Source of the DNA: Panagrolaimus kolymaensis
Taxonomy: Eukaryota > Nematoda > Chromadorea > Rhabditida > Panagrolaimidae
DNA: 64,000 bases
Assembly: GCA_028622995.1 (NCBI GenBank)
Contig: JAJQJQ010000002.1
Span: 4,216,001-4,280,000 of the forward strand
Direction: 5' to 3'
Part shown: one piece after another, positions 11,096 through 24,166 of the stretch
Layout: each line of letters begins with the position of its first letter
Position numbering within the stretch: position 1 is the stretch's first letter
Position numbers and translations under genes: made by a program
The notes under the pieces: model-generated
What the model was told of the DNA's origin: nothing
Database searches by the model: none
The model's input: only the letters and a program-made list of their open reading frames with translations

Positions 11096-12405
11096 ATGCT
11101 CGAATGGATATTGAGGCCAACTACTGGAATTGGTTATGTTGATAGACTTCTTACTCAATTCTTAGCATTTTCTTTTATAATCTGTGGCACGTTTATGGGT
11201 TATAAAACCTATGGAAAAGGCGGTATTAACTGCTTATCTAAAGCAGATTGGGTTGATTCATGGATCGGCTATGCCCTTGATATATGCCTCGTCGAAGGTT
11301 CATATGTTGTTTCTCAAAACCATCCACTTCCACCAACATATTCAGAACTTTTGGCGTCCAAAAAGATAAAATATTATCAAGCAAGTTTAAACTTTTATTT
11401 TAATTGTTTCCAAGTTGATTCTTTTAGTGGCATCCTATTCTTCTTATCATTTATGGCGGGTTTTTGCATCTACCTTTAATCTTTTGGGCATTTGTAAACA
11501 CTTTTGGCTGTAAGCGTAATAAGTTTTTTTGATGAAATGTATTTAATGATTTTATAGATTTTAATTGTGAAGCTTTTTGCAAAGCTACAAAGCAAGTTTT
11601 AAAAGGCCCTCACAAGGCTATTCTTTTTCAACGAAATGTAAATTCATTTGGACATAGTTTATTCGCTCCAGTGCCTGAAAGAAAAAAAAGAAATTGTTGT
11701 GTAACTATTTTCATGTAAGTTTAGATAATTATTTTCTAGTAAAAGCTTGAATTTTAGTTACCTCTTTAATTTATTGGAAAATAGTTATTTACCCGCCCTT
11801 TATTTATTTTTTAAAATTTGGAATCTTTTTAATATTGTTATTGTTGTAAGCTTTTCTTCATATAATTCAATGGACTTAAGTGATTTTAAATTTACTTTTA
11901 GTTTTTTGCCATTAATATTTTTTTTACTGAAGATGATGAAGATATATTTGGAGTATATACAATGGTTGGATTATATTCAAATAAATCAACTGCTTTCCCA
12001 TCTGTTACAACATGCTCCTTTCTTGTTCGCGAAATTGGCAACTCAGATCTTACAAGTATGAGTAAAAAATCCATCGATTGCTCATTGATTTTAAATTATT
12101 TATATAAGAAAGTTTACATTTCTTTATGGTTTATTCTCCCAGCATTATTCATAGTAAACACGTGGCAAATTTTAACGTCACATGCAAAGTTGTTTACCAA
12201 TAAAAGAAGCTATTTAACACGGCTTTTAATATCGGGAGATGTTGTTATTAATGAAAGTAATGTAGCAGCTGTGGATGATTTCGTTAAAAGTTTCAACTTG
12301 AATTGCCTTTTTGGTATCAAAATGTTGGAACGTACGATGGGTTATTCTTTTGCTGCAAAAACTGTTGTGCAACTTTTTAATGATTTAAATAAAGCTTGCT
12401 ATTAA
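11096..12405 (+). CDS. Innexin (gap junction protein)
   Basis: Exons 11096..11380, 11428..11509, 11558..11714, 11758..11845, 11902..12405; 371 residues. Innexins are four-pass proteins forming invertebrate gap junctions and hemichannels. Seen in order: GIGYVDRLLTQF (start of TM1), first extracellular loop with two cysteines (C46 in GGINC, C64 in LDIC), the family signature YYQW at 93-96 created by splicing, TM2 (HPILLIIYGGFLHLPLIFW), TM3 (YLPALYLFFKIWNLFNIVIV), second loop with FPSVTTCSFLVREIG and a second cysteine in SIDC, and TM4 (YISLWFILPALFIVNTW). The first intron begins with GCAAGT, a GC-AG intron; any GT alternative breaks the YYQW motif and the frame. The family usually has about 360-450 residues. 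Confidence 0.93.
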
Positions 12406-13065
12406 TTTTTTTATTTCGCTTTTTCTTCTCTCTTAAATGATCCTTAAAATAAATATTAAAAACTTTATTATAATTCAACAGCAAAAAAATACACTATCAA
12501 CAAGCAAAAAATTCCAAACAAGGTATTGGTAAATATTATTAAGAAAAAACAAAAATATTTTTGACATAATTAGGTAAAACATTAGTCAAAAAACATCGAC
12601 TAAATCAAAATGTCTAAACCATTTTATTGCTGGAAAATATGGCGAAGTTGCTTTTGGAAAGAGAAAAGAGAAAATTGCTTTTCAAACTTTCCGCCATTGG
12701 CGTTGATGCGCCTTTAGCCAGGTCGGGCAACTTTTCACACTTTTTTCACAGCGTCGGGCAAGTGAGGGCTCACCTAAAAAACATTGATATTTTTCGTGGT
12801 AAAAGAAAATTATCCATCGCGCAATGTGTTTTTCCCAAGTAAACCGCCATTTTTATTTTATTTTGCGTCGTGCTAATTTATTTCCGTTTTTGTTAGCTAC
12901 TTTTTTTTTCATGACCAACTTTTTATTTATCTTTTTTGTACCACCATTAAGAGCTTTTAGTTAATATATTCTAGTCATAAGTATACTCTTACTATTCATA
13001 TATTTTGTCCGTATTTCCACATTTTAAAAATATATAATACTCAAGCTTACTCTTTTAGGTGTGCT
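12406..13065. promoter_or_regulatory. Innexin-ARS2 intergenic with repeat copy B
   Basis: No gene is seen. It holds the innexin 3' UTR, the 48-bp repeat copy B, and a 3' splice site (AG at 13057-13058) 7 bp before the ARS2 start, taken as a trans-splice acceptor. Confidence 0.5.
12717..12764 (+). repeat. 48-bp dispersed repeat, copy B (upstream of ARS2)
   Basis: Same element as at 8674-8721, inverted in the window but in the same orientation relative to its downstream gene. There is one mismatch in 48 bp, next to the second GTCGGGCAA box. It lies about 300 bp upstream of the ARS2 start. Confidence 0.9.
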
Positions 13066-15579
13066 ATGTTTGATAGCGTCGAAGATAACCGTCCGCGTGA
13101 CAGATTTCCTCCTCGTGAAAGAGATTTCAATAATCGTTCGAGAGGTCGAGATGAATACAATGACAATCGGTTCGTTAGCAAAATTTTTGGTTCAATAATT
13201 CAATGTGAATATTTTAGTAATCGTCGTGACTTTTCTAATGGCTTTGGAGGAGGTGGCTTTAAACGACCAAGTGGTGGACCACGACGTGATGAAGAACCTA
13301 ATCCAAAAAGAAATCGTTTTGAGTATGTTTCTTAATTTTCTCGGACAAACTAAATCAATGATATTTTAGCTCAGCAAGTGATACATTTGAACCTCAATTT
13401 ACTACCAAAGAAGATACCAATGCTGTTGCACCTTTAATGACTTTTCGTAAGTTTCTGATGACTCAAGAAGAAGGTGTTTCTGATAATGCTGAAGCTGTTA
13501 AAAAGTACAACGAGTATAAAATTGAATACATGAAAAACGCTGTTCATCGCTTTTTCGAAGCTCATAAAGATGAAGAATGGTGAGTATTTCTTTTTCATGA
13601 ATAAAAGCTTATGGCTCTTTTTTAGGTTCAACCATAAATATTTTCCTGGTCAATATGAAAAGCGCTTAGACGAAAGAAAAGACGCCATTGAAAAGCGCTT
13701 ATCTGTATTTGAAAGCTTATTGTCATCCGGCGACTTTAGTTTTACTCTTGATTATACTTCAACAGAAGATATTATTCGTCTTCTTGATATTGGTAATTTT
13801 ATTGCTTATTCTATTGTTATAATTTGTAAACCATTGTTGTTTTTAAGCTGTTATCAAGCTTGAAGACGGTACTGATGAAGAGATCGAAGCAGCACGTACT
13901 GAAGAAATAATCGATGAAGCATTAACTGAACTTAAAAAGTTAAATGGCACACAAAATGAAAGTACAGCACAAAAAAACGGTAATAACTCAAACGGCACTC
14001 CAAAAGCGACCGAGGATCGAAAAAAGCAAGAAGCACATAAAACATCAAGCATTTACTTCAAAACCATTCCTCCCACTGTATCAGTGGACGAACTTGAAAA
14101 AGTGAGAAATTTCTTTGAAAATGATCATTTTACAGTAGCATTATCTTAGATTTGTAAAGAACATCCTGGCTTTCTTCGTCTTGGACTTTCCGATCCTCTT
14201 CCTGAACAAAAATTCACTCGTCATGCTTGGGCCAGCTTCCGTCGTGATGTTAATGTTAGAGAAATATTTTGGCGTCTTAAAGGTGTGAAATTGGCTGATA
14301 CTGACTTGGGAACATCTGTAAATCGTGATATACGAAGACGGATTCGCTGGGTTAATGGTATTACTAAGCATCGTACTGTATCACAAAATGATCTCAAATT
14401 GGCTGCTAAAATGGTTGTTTTACTTGATTTTAAATCTGGCCTCTATTCCGAAGGTGAAACAGGTTTGTACATTCTCAACATATTAATAAAGTTAAAGCTA
14501 TAATGTTTATTTAGACGCTCCATCTGATCTCGAAGTTGCTATTGCTCGAAGTAAAAATCCTGTTCTAGACAACATTACAGAATTTTTGATCGAAGAAGCT
14601 AATGCTGAAGAAGACGTCTTGCTTGGACTTAATGAATCAGAAAACTCTGAATCTAAGCAAGCATTTGAGGTGGATCAAGATATGTTAAAAACTTTGGACA
14701 AAATTATCGTTTATCTTCGTGTTGTTCATTCCTTTGATTTTTATGCTCATCTTCAATATCCTAATGAGGATTATATGCCTAACAGGTTTGTGTTCGCCTT
14801 TCCATTTTTCTTATTTTTGTTCTGGTTTATTGTTAAGAAATATCGCCTATTTAAATGCATTTGTTTTACAGGTTAGGTATGTTACACGTTCGTGGCATTC
14901 CACCAGATGGAAGTGAACATGGTAAAAATGCTAATGAACAACCTCTTCTTACTCAAGTTCAAATTGATGATTATATTAACAAATTCAATGAATTCTTTGT
15001 TAATCTTTTGAAATATGATGTTCCTTCCGAAGATGAACTTGTCAAATTAGGCAAAAAAGATCCTGATCAGTGAGTATTTGTTTGTTTGCAGTTGTTTATA
15101 TATCTTCTTTTAGGGCTGTTGATTTATTCGTTCTAGCTAACACCGTTGAAGTAGGAAAAGATAAATGGTTGTGTCCACTATCTGGTAAAAAATTCAAAGG
15201 TCCTGAATTTATACAAAAACATTTAACATCTAAACACCAAGAACGTCTTGATTTGGAACGTGATATGGCAATATATTATAATAACTATATATCTGATCCT
15301 GATAGGCCACAAGAAGCTGAAGTAAAACCTCAACCATTAGTTCAACAACCGCCTCAACAATCTTCGTCTAATAACCCACCACCTTCTGATGAAAGAAACT
15401 TCGAAAACAGGCCTCGTGAACGTGTTGTTGTAACTGAACGTGGATTCCCTCGCTTTGGTGGCGGTGGAGGTGGATTTGGAAACAATGGTGGCTTTGGTCG
15501 TGGACGTTACTTTGATCGTGGTGGTGGAAGTGGAAGAAACCAAACGAATTATAAAGATTTGGATGTTCCAGAAGAATAA
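13066..15579 (+). CDS. srrt: ARS2/SERRATE, nuclear cap-binding RNA-processing adaptor
   Basis: Nine exons (13066..13169, 13218..13322, 13370..13579, 13626..13792, 13848..14101, 14150..14462, 14515..14785, 14872..15069, 15114..15579), 695 residues. ARS2 links the nuclear cap-binding complex to miRNA processing, histone mRNA 3' ends and RNA turnover. Motifs: short Arg/Asp/Gly-rich N-terminus; [16 protein letters not shown] ... [10 protein letters not shown] ... [34 protein letters not shown] and the [11 protein letters not shown] region; [39 protein letters not shown]; the zinc-finger signature [21 protein letters not shown]; Gly-rich tail ending in YKDLDVPEE. It is shorter than the human protein, mainly in disordered regions. 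The next gene follows after 222 bp with its own acceptor, suggesting an operon. Confidence 0.96.
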
Positions 15580-15801
15580 GCTCTTATTTTGTATTCTTTT
15601 TATAAATCTCGTTTTTGATTATCTATAAAATTGTTGTTTTTGTTTTATGCTATTGTTTGTGATTTATTACTATGTTGAAATAGCACTTAACTGCAAAGTT
15701 TTGCTTTTACTCTACTTTCATCTCCAACAAGGTCTTATTTAACCTTTACTTTTTATTTTTATTTTGTTTGTTTCTGGATATAATTTATTTAGTTTTAAAT
15801 C

Positions 15802-16655
15802 ATGAAGGTTTTTTTGTATTCGAATGATTTAATAGAACAAGATGTGGTCGATAAATTATTTTTCTTTGTTAAAGATTTTCTCTCAAATGAAAAAGTTGTT
15901 TTATGGCTTCGGCGAAAGGAATTTAATGTTGCTCCGACAGAAAAAGCGATAGGTGATTTCGATGTTAACAAGCTTTCTTACTTGTTGCTTTCATATTGCG
16001 AGAGAAAAATTCGCGTGGAACTTGCTGAAATGTTAAGCGATTTATGGTTTGAGTCCGATAAGTCACTAGAAGATGAAGAACAAATTCACAAGTCTTTTGA
16101 TATATTTTTTGTAAGTTATTTAATTTTTTTTCCTATGATTGAGCCCTTTTTGCATATTCATTCATTCATGTGCTCTTTAGTTGCAGCCATACGTATAGCT
16201 ATGGGATTTTAAGTTTTTCTTACTTTGCAGCAAAATGCATTGAAGTAAAACGAACGTAATTAAGCAAATAAATAAAAAAAAAAAGACGTGATATCCGGCC
16301 AATATGTTAGGGTCAGTTGAGTGCACCTGTTTTATAAATGGACTCATCTTTTTTATCCTCCAACAAAAGCATTTGAATGGAAACGCTTTTTTCCATGCTT
16401 GAAGAAGCTCAAAAATTATAAACTTGTTTTTTTTTCTTCACATTTTCTAAACATTGATTTTTTTAGGTTGAAATGAAAGCTGTTAGTCCAAAATTTATTG
16501 ATGGTGTTTTTCCTATATTGATTCAAATTGAAAATGAACTGAAGAAACTAAATCAAGAAACACAAGTGATGGCTGCTCTTCCTGAGAAATGTTTCGATGA
16601 AAATTTAATCATAGGTTTTGAAAATGTTTGGAAAATAGAATTTTGTAAATTATGA
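15802..16655 (+). CDS. Unrecognised 165-residue protein, downstream of ARS2
   Basis: Exons 15802..16110 and 16467..16655 in phase 0, 165 residues. The 3' splice site AG at 15791-15792, 9 bp before the ATG, and the 222-bp distance to ARS2 suggest a downstream operon gene. The protein is helical in character, without signal peptide or membrane segment; notable stretches are VVLWLRRKEFNVAPTEKAIGDFD, SYCERKIRVELAEMLSDLWF and FPILIQIENELKKLNQETQVM. The 356-bp intron is long beside its neighbours and could hide a small extra exon. I do not recognise the family. Confidence 0.7.
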
Positions 16656-19600
16656 AAGCTACCATTGTTTTTTTATAATAAAAGATTTTTTGAAGTTGAC
16701 ATGTTTTTTTTTTGAAACTCCATTTTTTCCTTAAACAACAAAACCATCAATCATTTCCTCAGACTCGGGAGTTTCTTCTTGCTTGCTCTGATCTTTTATC
16801 ATGTTTTTGTTTCCATTTTGATTTTCTTTTTCATAAACTATTTTTTGCTTTTAAATGTTCTTTGAGGAAATGATCTTCGAGCTTACATATATTATATTGC
16901 CCCATAAAAAAATGGAACATATATACGTGAATTATCGGAGTTTGAATGAATGGAAGAAGCCTTAGGGGATTTTTCCATTCAACTAACCAAAACCACGAGG
17001 AAGAGGAGAAGAAGTACAATGAACGATGTGATTATTAGCGATGATGCATCATCATAAGATTCCCCAACCAACAAAAAAGAAACTTCTAGCGAATAATGAA
17101 ATGAATGATTTTTGAAGATAGATTACTTTTTTCTTTTTCTCTTATTGCTTTTGCTATAACGTCAAAGTGTGTCGTTGAAAAAAGATACTTCAAAAAAAAA
17201 CAGGGTAAATTTTCTTTTCTTTGGAAATTCATAAAGAACAAAAAGAGTAGCAAAGCACCCGATAAAGAACAACTTCTAAGACGTTTAACCACCAACAAAC
17301 AAAAAAACTGATTGATGTAACGGATATTTTATTTATCATACCCACCACATTCATCCCTTCTTTCTTTTTTTACCATTGGAATTAGGACATTTTTCAACTT
17401 GTACAATTTTACACGAAAAAAATATTAAAGCTAAAAACGTTTATTATGCTTTGCTTCAAACCTATTCTTTTTATCCATTATTTATTCAGTAATCAATGCC
17501 CTTATTAACATTGAAATTTTCGAATTGCGAAATAAAGGTTTCCGATTCTAAAGATATCAATTCAATGAATGAAGAAAAGGTTGTCATTGATATAAAGAAA
17601 TCATAGAAAAGTTTACGATGATGGATTAACATCGGACTTTTAGGCGATTACTTTTAGGTATCTTGGATTTGCTTTTATAGTTTGAGCTTTTGGTTTTTTT
17701 AGTTGTCGCCCAACTACGATATGACTTTTTAAATTGTTGAATTTTATGCAAGTTTTTACGAAAAATGTAAATATTTTGTGTCTTTGTGGTTGCAACCATT
17801 TAACAATAAATTGTTGAATACGGTATACGCATTTTTCAATAGCACAATTCTGTTTCTTGTGACCATGCTTTTTCATCTGTTTTTGTTACATTTGTGATAT
17901 TAATAAGATTAGTAATTTTGTGAAGACGTATTTGATCAGAAAGATTGATGTCGTCACATTTTTGTTGAATGTTTTAGTTCCGGGCTATAATTAACCCAAG
18001 CAAAAAAAAAATTAAATTTGCAAATACAAAAGCATAATGGTAGGAATTTCTTGCAAAAAAATTAGAACCAAAAATAGAAATTCGTTTTTGATCATTGCTT
18101 GATTATCGCCGTGTGTTTTGTTTCAAATTATAGTCAAAAATAAACATCGCCGATGAGAGAAGTTCAAAAATGGCCAACAATGTTTTGCAAAAATAAAAAA
18201 TTAATTTCTTTGCTTACGACCCAACAACCTTTCCGATTCATTGAACATTTTAAAAAGGTACTATTTTTAGGGACAACTTCAGTTCAAAACTTTTTAGTCT
18301 CCAACTTTATTGTCACAATCAATCAAGCACAACCTCCTCTCAAAAAATAATCACCATGAGCGAGAGAACGAAAAAAGATCGGTGCCCAACCCAAAAAAAG
18401 TTTGTTTCTAAAAAAAGACAAAAAGTGATTTTCAAAAGTTTTGATATTCAATTTTTAAAGACTCCTATTTCGTTAAAAAAACTAAAAAGGACTAATTTTT
18501 TTTAATTTCCATTCTAATTTTTTCTCCATTTATAAAATTCTGTTTAGCTTTTAGCTTAAAAAGGTCAATCCTAAAAATTGAAAAGATGGATGCAATCATT
18601 AAAAATTAATAAACAAAAAATCACTATCATTGAGATAAGGTGGTATGATTGTCGGTCTTTCATTTCTTCGTTCCATCTTTTGATCAAAGCAGCCGTTAAC
18701 ATTTGTCAACGAAATGCATTTGAGAAGTAAAGAAAAAACGTCTTGAAGTTAAAAAAAAAGACTAAAGCAATTTTTAAAATGTCAAAGTATTTTCTGCTCT
18801 AATTTATTGCGTCTTTATTTTTTTTTATCATTTCAGCAGTCGAAGATAATTTTTCACTGCTTTGAATGATGATTATAAAGTTTTGCAAGGAAGGCGACAA
18901 AAAAAAAAGAACCCGCAAAATGACAGCCGTACCGAGTGCGGATGTTAGGTTTATGCCCCTAAATATTGGTGAATGCATACTGTAGTATCTTTTATTTGTG
19001 GTGCGTTTAAGTTTAGGGCGATGTTGACTTGCAGAAACCGGTCCGAAGAAAGATGAATGCGGTTTTAACAAAGACACAATAAATATAGGTACAACGAACT
19101 ATGAGAAAAAATAGATGATTTGTGAAGTACAAAAAATGTTTTATATTTATCCTTTGAATAATGAGGTTTCTTGTTTGTTGTTAGAAAGATAAAGAAGATT
19201 GTGGAAGTTTGAATCAAGTATTGTATCAAGAAAATAAGGCGCAATAATAGCTTTACCTAAGCGTAAAAATTTGATTGTTGCATTAACAAAAATTTTAGTT
19301 CGTTTGTTTTTTTGTTTCACTTTTCATTTTTCAAAGTTATTGAAACAATTAAAACCCAATGTACTTTTTTTCTGTTTTGCCCCTTTATTTTTTTGGCATT
19401 TATTTCAAAGTTAAAAAACACTTGATAAATTTTTTTGATAACAAAGAAACTTTTCCTTTTCCCTTTTTAGACGATGCTATAAGAGTCAAAGGTAAAAATG
19501 CTAGAAAGAAAACAGGTTTATCAAACACTTTTGAGATGATTTTTTAAAAGCCCAAGTCGAGCTGATGATTTCACGAGAATGATGATCAAAAGAAGTCAGG

Positions 19601-22600
19601 AGGCCTCTCTTTCCAAAAAAGGAAAAGAAGATGAAGGCATTGATTAGGTCCATCAAAAAATGCTAATATTAGAACTTTTCCAACCCGGGCTGTGTCCATC
19701 TTTCCATTTCATGCAAGGCAGGCTCTTTTTCTGATGGATGACTTTTTAAAGTGAGGGAAAAAATCATCAGCCCTGTACTTTGACCGTTTTTAGGAAGCTT
19801 TCCTCCAAAACGAGATGGTTTCAATAGTTTCTAAAGATTTTTTAATGTAAAATCAAAGCAAGAATTTTTTTCATCGCTCCCTTTTGAATGAAAGAAAAAT
19901 CTTTATTGATAAAATCCTTTTTTAGGAATACACTTTTGAAATATTTAAAAACTGACTATGAGCAGGAAAAAAGATCTTTCATTGAAATTTTTTATTCCAT
20001 TCTCAAAGATTATTATTTACACTTTTTTTTCTGGATCAAACTGTGATGGGTGCTTCCGAGGGATTTCCTTCGTCCCATGACTTTGCCACTCTTTTGTCTT
20101 CTATGCTTTCTTCTTTTTTTTTTGTATACACTGTTGCTTTTATGTTTTCTCCTTTGTGCGGTTTAAATAAAAAAGAGGTATAAAAATTTTACACAAAACC
20201 AAAAAAATATATGCACGGAAGAAGAACACGAAGCAAATAGAAGCAACCGATGATGGATTGAGCACATCTGTACGAACGAATGAAAGAATATGAAAGAAAA
20301 AAGAAATGGTGCGAAGCTTTCATTGAATTATCAAAGAATGTGATATTCTAAAAAACTATGTCCATGCATGCGAACACTAAAAGAACCATACCACGTGGAA
20401 GCATCAGACCAATAGGCAACATTTTTTTCTCCACAAGAACACGCGCACTAATTCTTACACATACCCAAGGCTATAATAAGAACCAATTCATTCATGAATA
20501 CCTAAAGGCCAAACTAATAAACAATTATCAACAAAAGTGGTGATCGTTCCATAATTGAAAAGATTGCAATTATTAACCAAGCAAACAAGAGAGAGAAAAA
20601 TGATGAAAGGTTATTTCTTATTCCATTAAAGAAACATATTTACTTGATAAACAAACACCAACCATCTTCAAAAGTTTTGATAAGATTGAATCTTTTCCAC
20701 TACCATAATCCCTTTATTTTAAAGTTAATTTTTTGCCGCTTGAATGCTTTTTTTAATGATTTCGTTCTTTTTGATCCTAACTTTTAAAAGTGAATATGTG
20801 TGTTGTAATTCGATCAAATGAAAAATGAAAGACAAGTCGTTAACAATCTATTTAAAAAAATCTTTTCTTGATTTTCAAAAAACGCTGCAAAAATCATGAA
20901 AGAAGGCAAAAAAAAAAGAAAAATGTGTGGGTTAGTTTTTTGGTTGTCATCCCTTAAACTGCATCGGTTAGTTACTACTTTTCCTTGATAATGCGACTTT
21001 TTTGTTCGCTCGCTCTGCGCCTGTCCCATTAATTATCAAAAAAGACACTTTTATTAATCATTTCCTTTTTTTCCGCTCATCTTTAAAAAAAGAATTATTC
21101 TTTCATTCATCGCGCTGCAAATTTGTAAAAATCATTGCAGTAAATTTCGAAAGATATGTAACATTCGATTAAAATTTATAAAGTTTTGTCAATTTGTTCA
21201 TTGGAGCAACTTGAGGACTATCAGAGTTGTGCAAGACCGTCGTAGAATGGTAGAATGAAGGGAAAAAAAGATCAAAAGTTTAGTGAAAGATATTTTTGGG
21301 CTAAAAATTGCAAACCCATTTTTTGGTGGTGGTGATTGCACAATTTATTTGTAGCCCGAAGCCCACACAATATAAGAATTATTGTTCGTGCAATAAAATG
21401 CAATAAAACTTTTTTTCGCTCTAAAAATGTATCTATCACAAAAAAGGAAAAAGACAAATCACAAAGTTGGAACAACGACATCAACTTGAAACTACAAAAT
21501 AAAAGCACAATGAGGAATAAGAAGAAGCACGAGGTAAAAAATAAATTTATTGCAATTTCTTAAATTTGAATTATTTGCTACACACGGAGTTAATTATTTA
21601 CAACCCAAGAAGAAAAAGAGAGAGAGACAATTTAGTAAACAATAAAACATTCTTTATTGGTTAAAGAAGAAAAGAAAAAATGTGTCACTTTTAAGAGTGA
21701 TACCGTAATCGCCAAAAAAGACACGTCTTTAAAAAGTCAAAAACTTGTATGTTCTTTCTTTCTTTAACGAAAAACTGAATTGCTGAACATTTGGACTTAT
21801 CAATGATTTTTTGGCTGGTAACTCGTTGAAGGAATATTATTAAGCAAATAAGCTTAACACATATAATGCATTTACAATCGAGGCAATATTCAAAGCTAGT
21901 TGGGGTAAATAAAAAGTTAACGCATGTTTGGGAAATTTTTGTGTCATCATTAGAACTTTTACATCCATTTTAAAACAAATTAAAATGTTCACGAGTTTAG
22001 CACAAAGCTGAAGAAACGATTTTACAATCAGCAAAAAACCTAAGATGACTACGGCAGCAGCTATAATTAGTCTTCGACAAATCGCGTTATTATCTTCCCT
22101 TATCTAAAAGAAGAAGCAAGCCACAAACCTAATTTTTTTTTATCATAAAATCTTTGTTATTTTAAAAACGATCACAATCATTCAAAATCAACAAAACATT
22201 CAAAAAAATTTCATAATTTAAGAAAGCATGACTCGTAGTTTACATATTTTTTTCTTTTCTTTGAGGATCAATATTATTATTTTTTTAATTTATTATTGAG
22301 TTAAAACAAAAAGAAAAAGTGATATCAAGAGAGAGAAAGAGAAAAAAACACATAGATTCTTCTTTTTGGTTATACGTAAATATTTATTATAAAAAATTTT
22401 TGCGAAATTTATGAATGTGTGAGTGAGGGTTAGTTAGTTATTTTTCTCAACCCTCATTTCAATTTCAATTTCATTTAAAAACAATATATCAAAAATTAAG
22501 ATTAAATAAAGTGATAGCTGCTTGCTTATTATTATTTTTATTTTTTCTTTCTCTTTTTTACCTTGTTTATGGTTTATTTGTTTTGATTTCGCATTCATTT

Positions 22601-24101
22601 AATATTTTCATACTTTTTTTTGCCTCTATGATGAAAACCGTTTACATATTTCTCATTCTCACGTACTCGTTGTCATCTCTCGTTTGATGACATTAATATA
22701 TGAAATAAGTTTTTGAATATACAAAGCTTTCTATTATCGAAAAATAAGATAGGCAAAAATATTGAAATTTTTTGTTACTGTTTATGCTTTTATTTTTTGT
22801 CAACGAAAATGATGAAACCATGGCACATAAAATTTTTGTACATACACTAATGTCTGGCATTTCCGGAAGCTTGATTGCTTTTGTAGTTTGATTTAAAGTG
22901 ATTTACTTATTTCTCTAATGGTACTATTACAACAATATGTAATAGTAAAAAAATGAAAAATCATACATAAACTAAAAAAGTTAATAAATCATTATTATTC
23001 ACAAAACACAAAAGTACTAAAAAGGAAATGTTATCACAAATATGTATTTGATATTTTGTTCTAAAAAAGTCTTTTTTTAACTTTTGGTGCTTGTGTTTCC
23101 GAAAATGGGTTCATGCATAATCTTCAAAGTTTAAAAGAATTCTTTTTGACAGATTTTTGTTCTTGAGATGCTCCAAAAATAGGTATTAATTTTTTAACGG
23201 ACCCACCGAAATGGATTTTTTTAGTTCGCGTGATTACATACTTTCCAAAATAGAAATCACAAACTTGTAACATTTGTATGTATCTCTTCTATTTTATCTT
23301 TTTTGTTTTCTAAGTTTAGAATCAGAAGTCAAAAGTTATTTTTGTGCTACCTCTTTGATGATTTTTTGAAAATTATCATCAATCAAATAATTCTATTTTT
23401 TATTTGTCGCGCTCATTAATGCTTTAAGAGTCTAATCTTGTCCTTTGAACTTCTTTTTTTTCACTCTTGTCTGTCGTCGGAGTGATTTTTAGAAGATTGA
23501 GTATCAGAGATTCTGATTTTTGAAGAAAGAGCAGCATGAGAGAGAAAAAAAGAAGGAAAGACGAATGGCCTCGACACTCCTCGGCATCATATCATCTCTC
23601 TCCATTGTCGTCGTTGTCGACGTCGGCGATCATAGCCCTTCTTTCAGTGGCGCTCGCTCGCTCGCTGATTGATGAGATGTCAAATATACCAAAAATAGCC
23701 ATTCTTTTGATACCCTATTTCTCTCTTCAGAAATCATTGTATTTCTTCAGAGTTTTTTTTCTCAAAAAAGATAACGTTTACATAAATGAGAGCTGTCTCT
23801 TTTCTTTTCTTCTTTCTCTATCTTTTGTCACTTTTTTCTTCTTCTCAAACACGCGTAAAAAAAGAAGTAAAGAATCAGCTATGACAATTAGAAGCTCCAC
23901 CCTTTAAAGGTAAAAATGGGCGGAGATAAATTTAAAAAAGAAATTTTTTGAGTTAGAATAAATAGGCATCGGAAGCTGCTTGAAATCAACAGTTTAATTA
24001 CTGAAAAACTCAAAAAGTTTATTGTGTTTTATCACAAAGTTTTATGGAAAATAGCTCTCAACGAGCTTATTATTGTTATACGTTAAATCAAAAAATTGAT
24101 A
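16656..24101. other. Gene-poor AT-rich stretch with possible minus-strand exon fragments
   Basis: No complete gene can be supported over 7.4 kb. Much is poly-A/T-rich non-coding DNA. Two places look weakly coding on the minus strand: a C-terminal-like piece ending at a stop at 16731 (EETPESEEMIDGFVV) with a 49-bp canonical intron upstream, and a less AT-rich block at about 18950-19100 that could be an internal exon. A cluster of GTCG/CGTC triplets at 23470-23660 lies upstream of the secreted-protein gene. Confidence 0.4.
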
Positions 24102-24166
24102 ATGACCCTCATCAGCTCTTTCGTCGTGTTCGTAAGCGTAATCGTTTCCTTGGCAGTATTAACTAA
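24044..24166 (+). other. Overlapping upstream ORF (40 codons)
   Basis: An ATG 58 bp before the start of the secreted protein opens a different frame (MENSSQRAYYCYTLNQKIDN...) that runs through nearly all of its first exon and stops 2 bp before the donor. It could regulate translation initiation or be chance. Confidence 0.4.

Noticed and set aside
17975..18000. Resemblance to the SL1 spliced leader (TATAATTAACCCAAG)
   Set aside because: An extra base breaks the conserved core, and no donor or Sm site follows.
20821..20843. miR-71-like seed (TGAAAGACA)
   Set aside because: Only the seed matches and I see no hairpin partner within about 60 bp.
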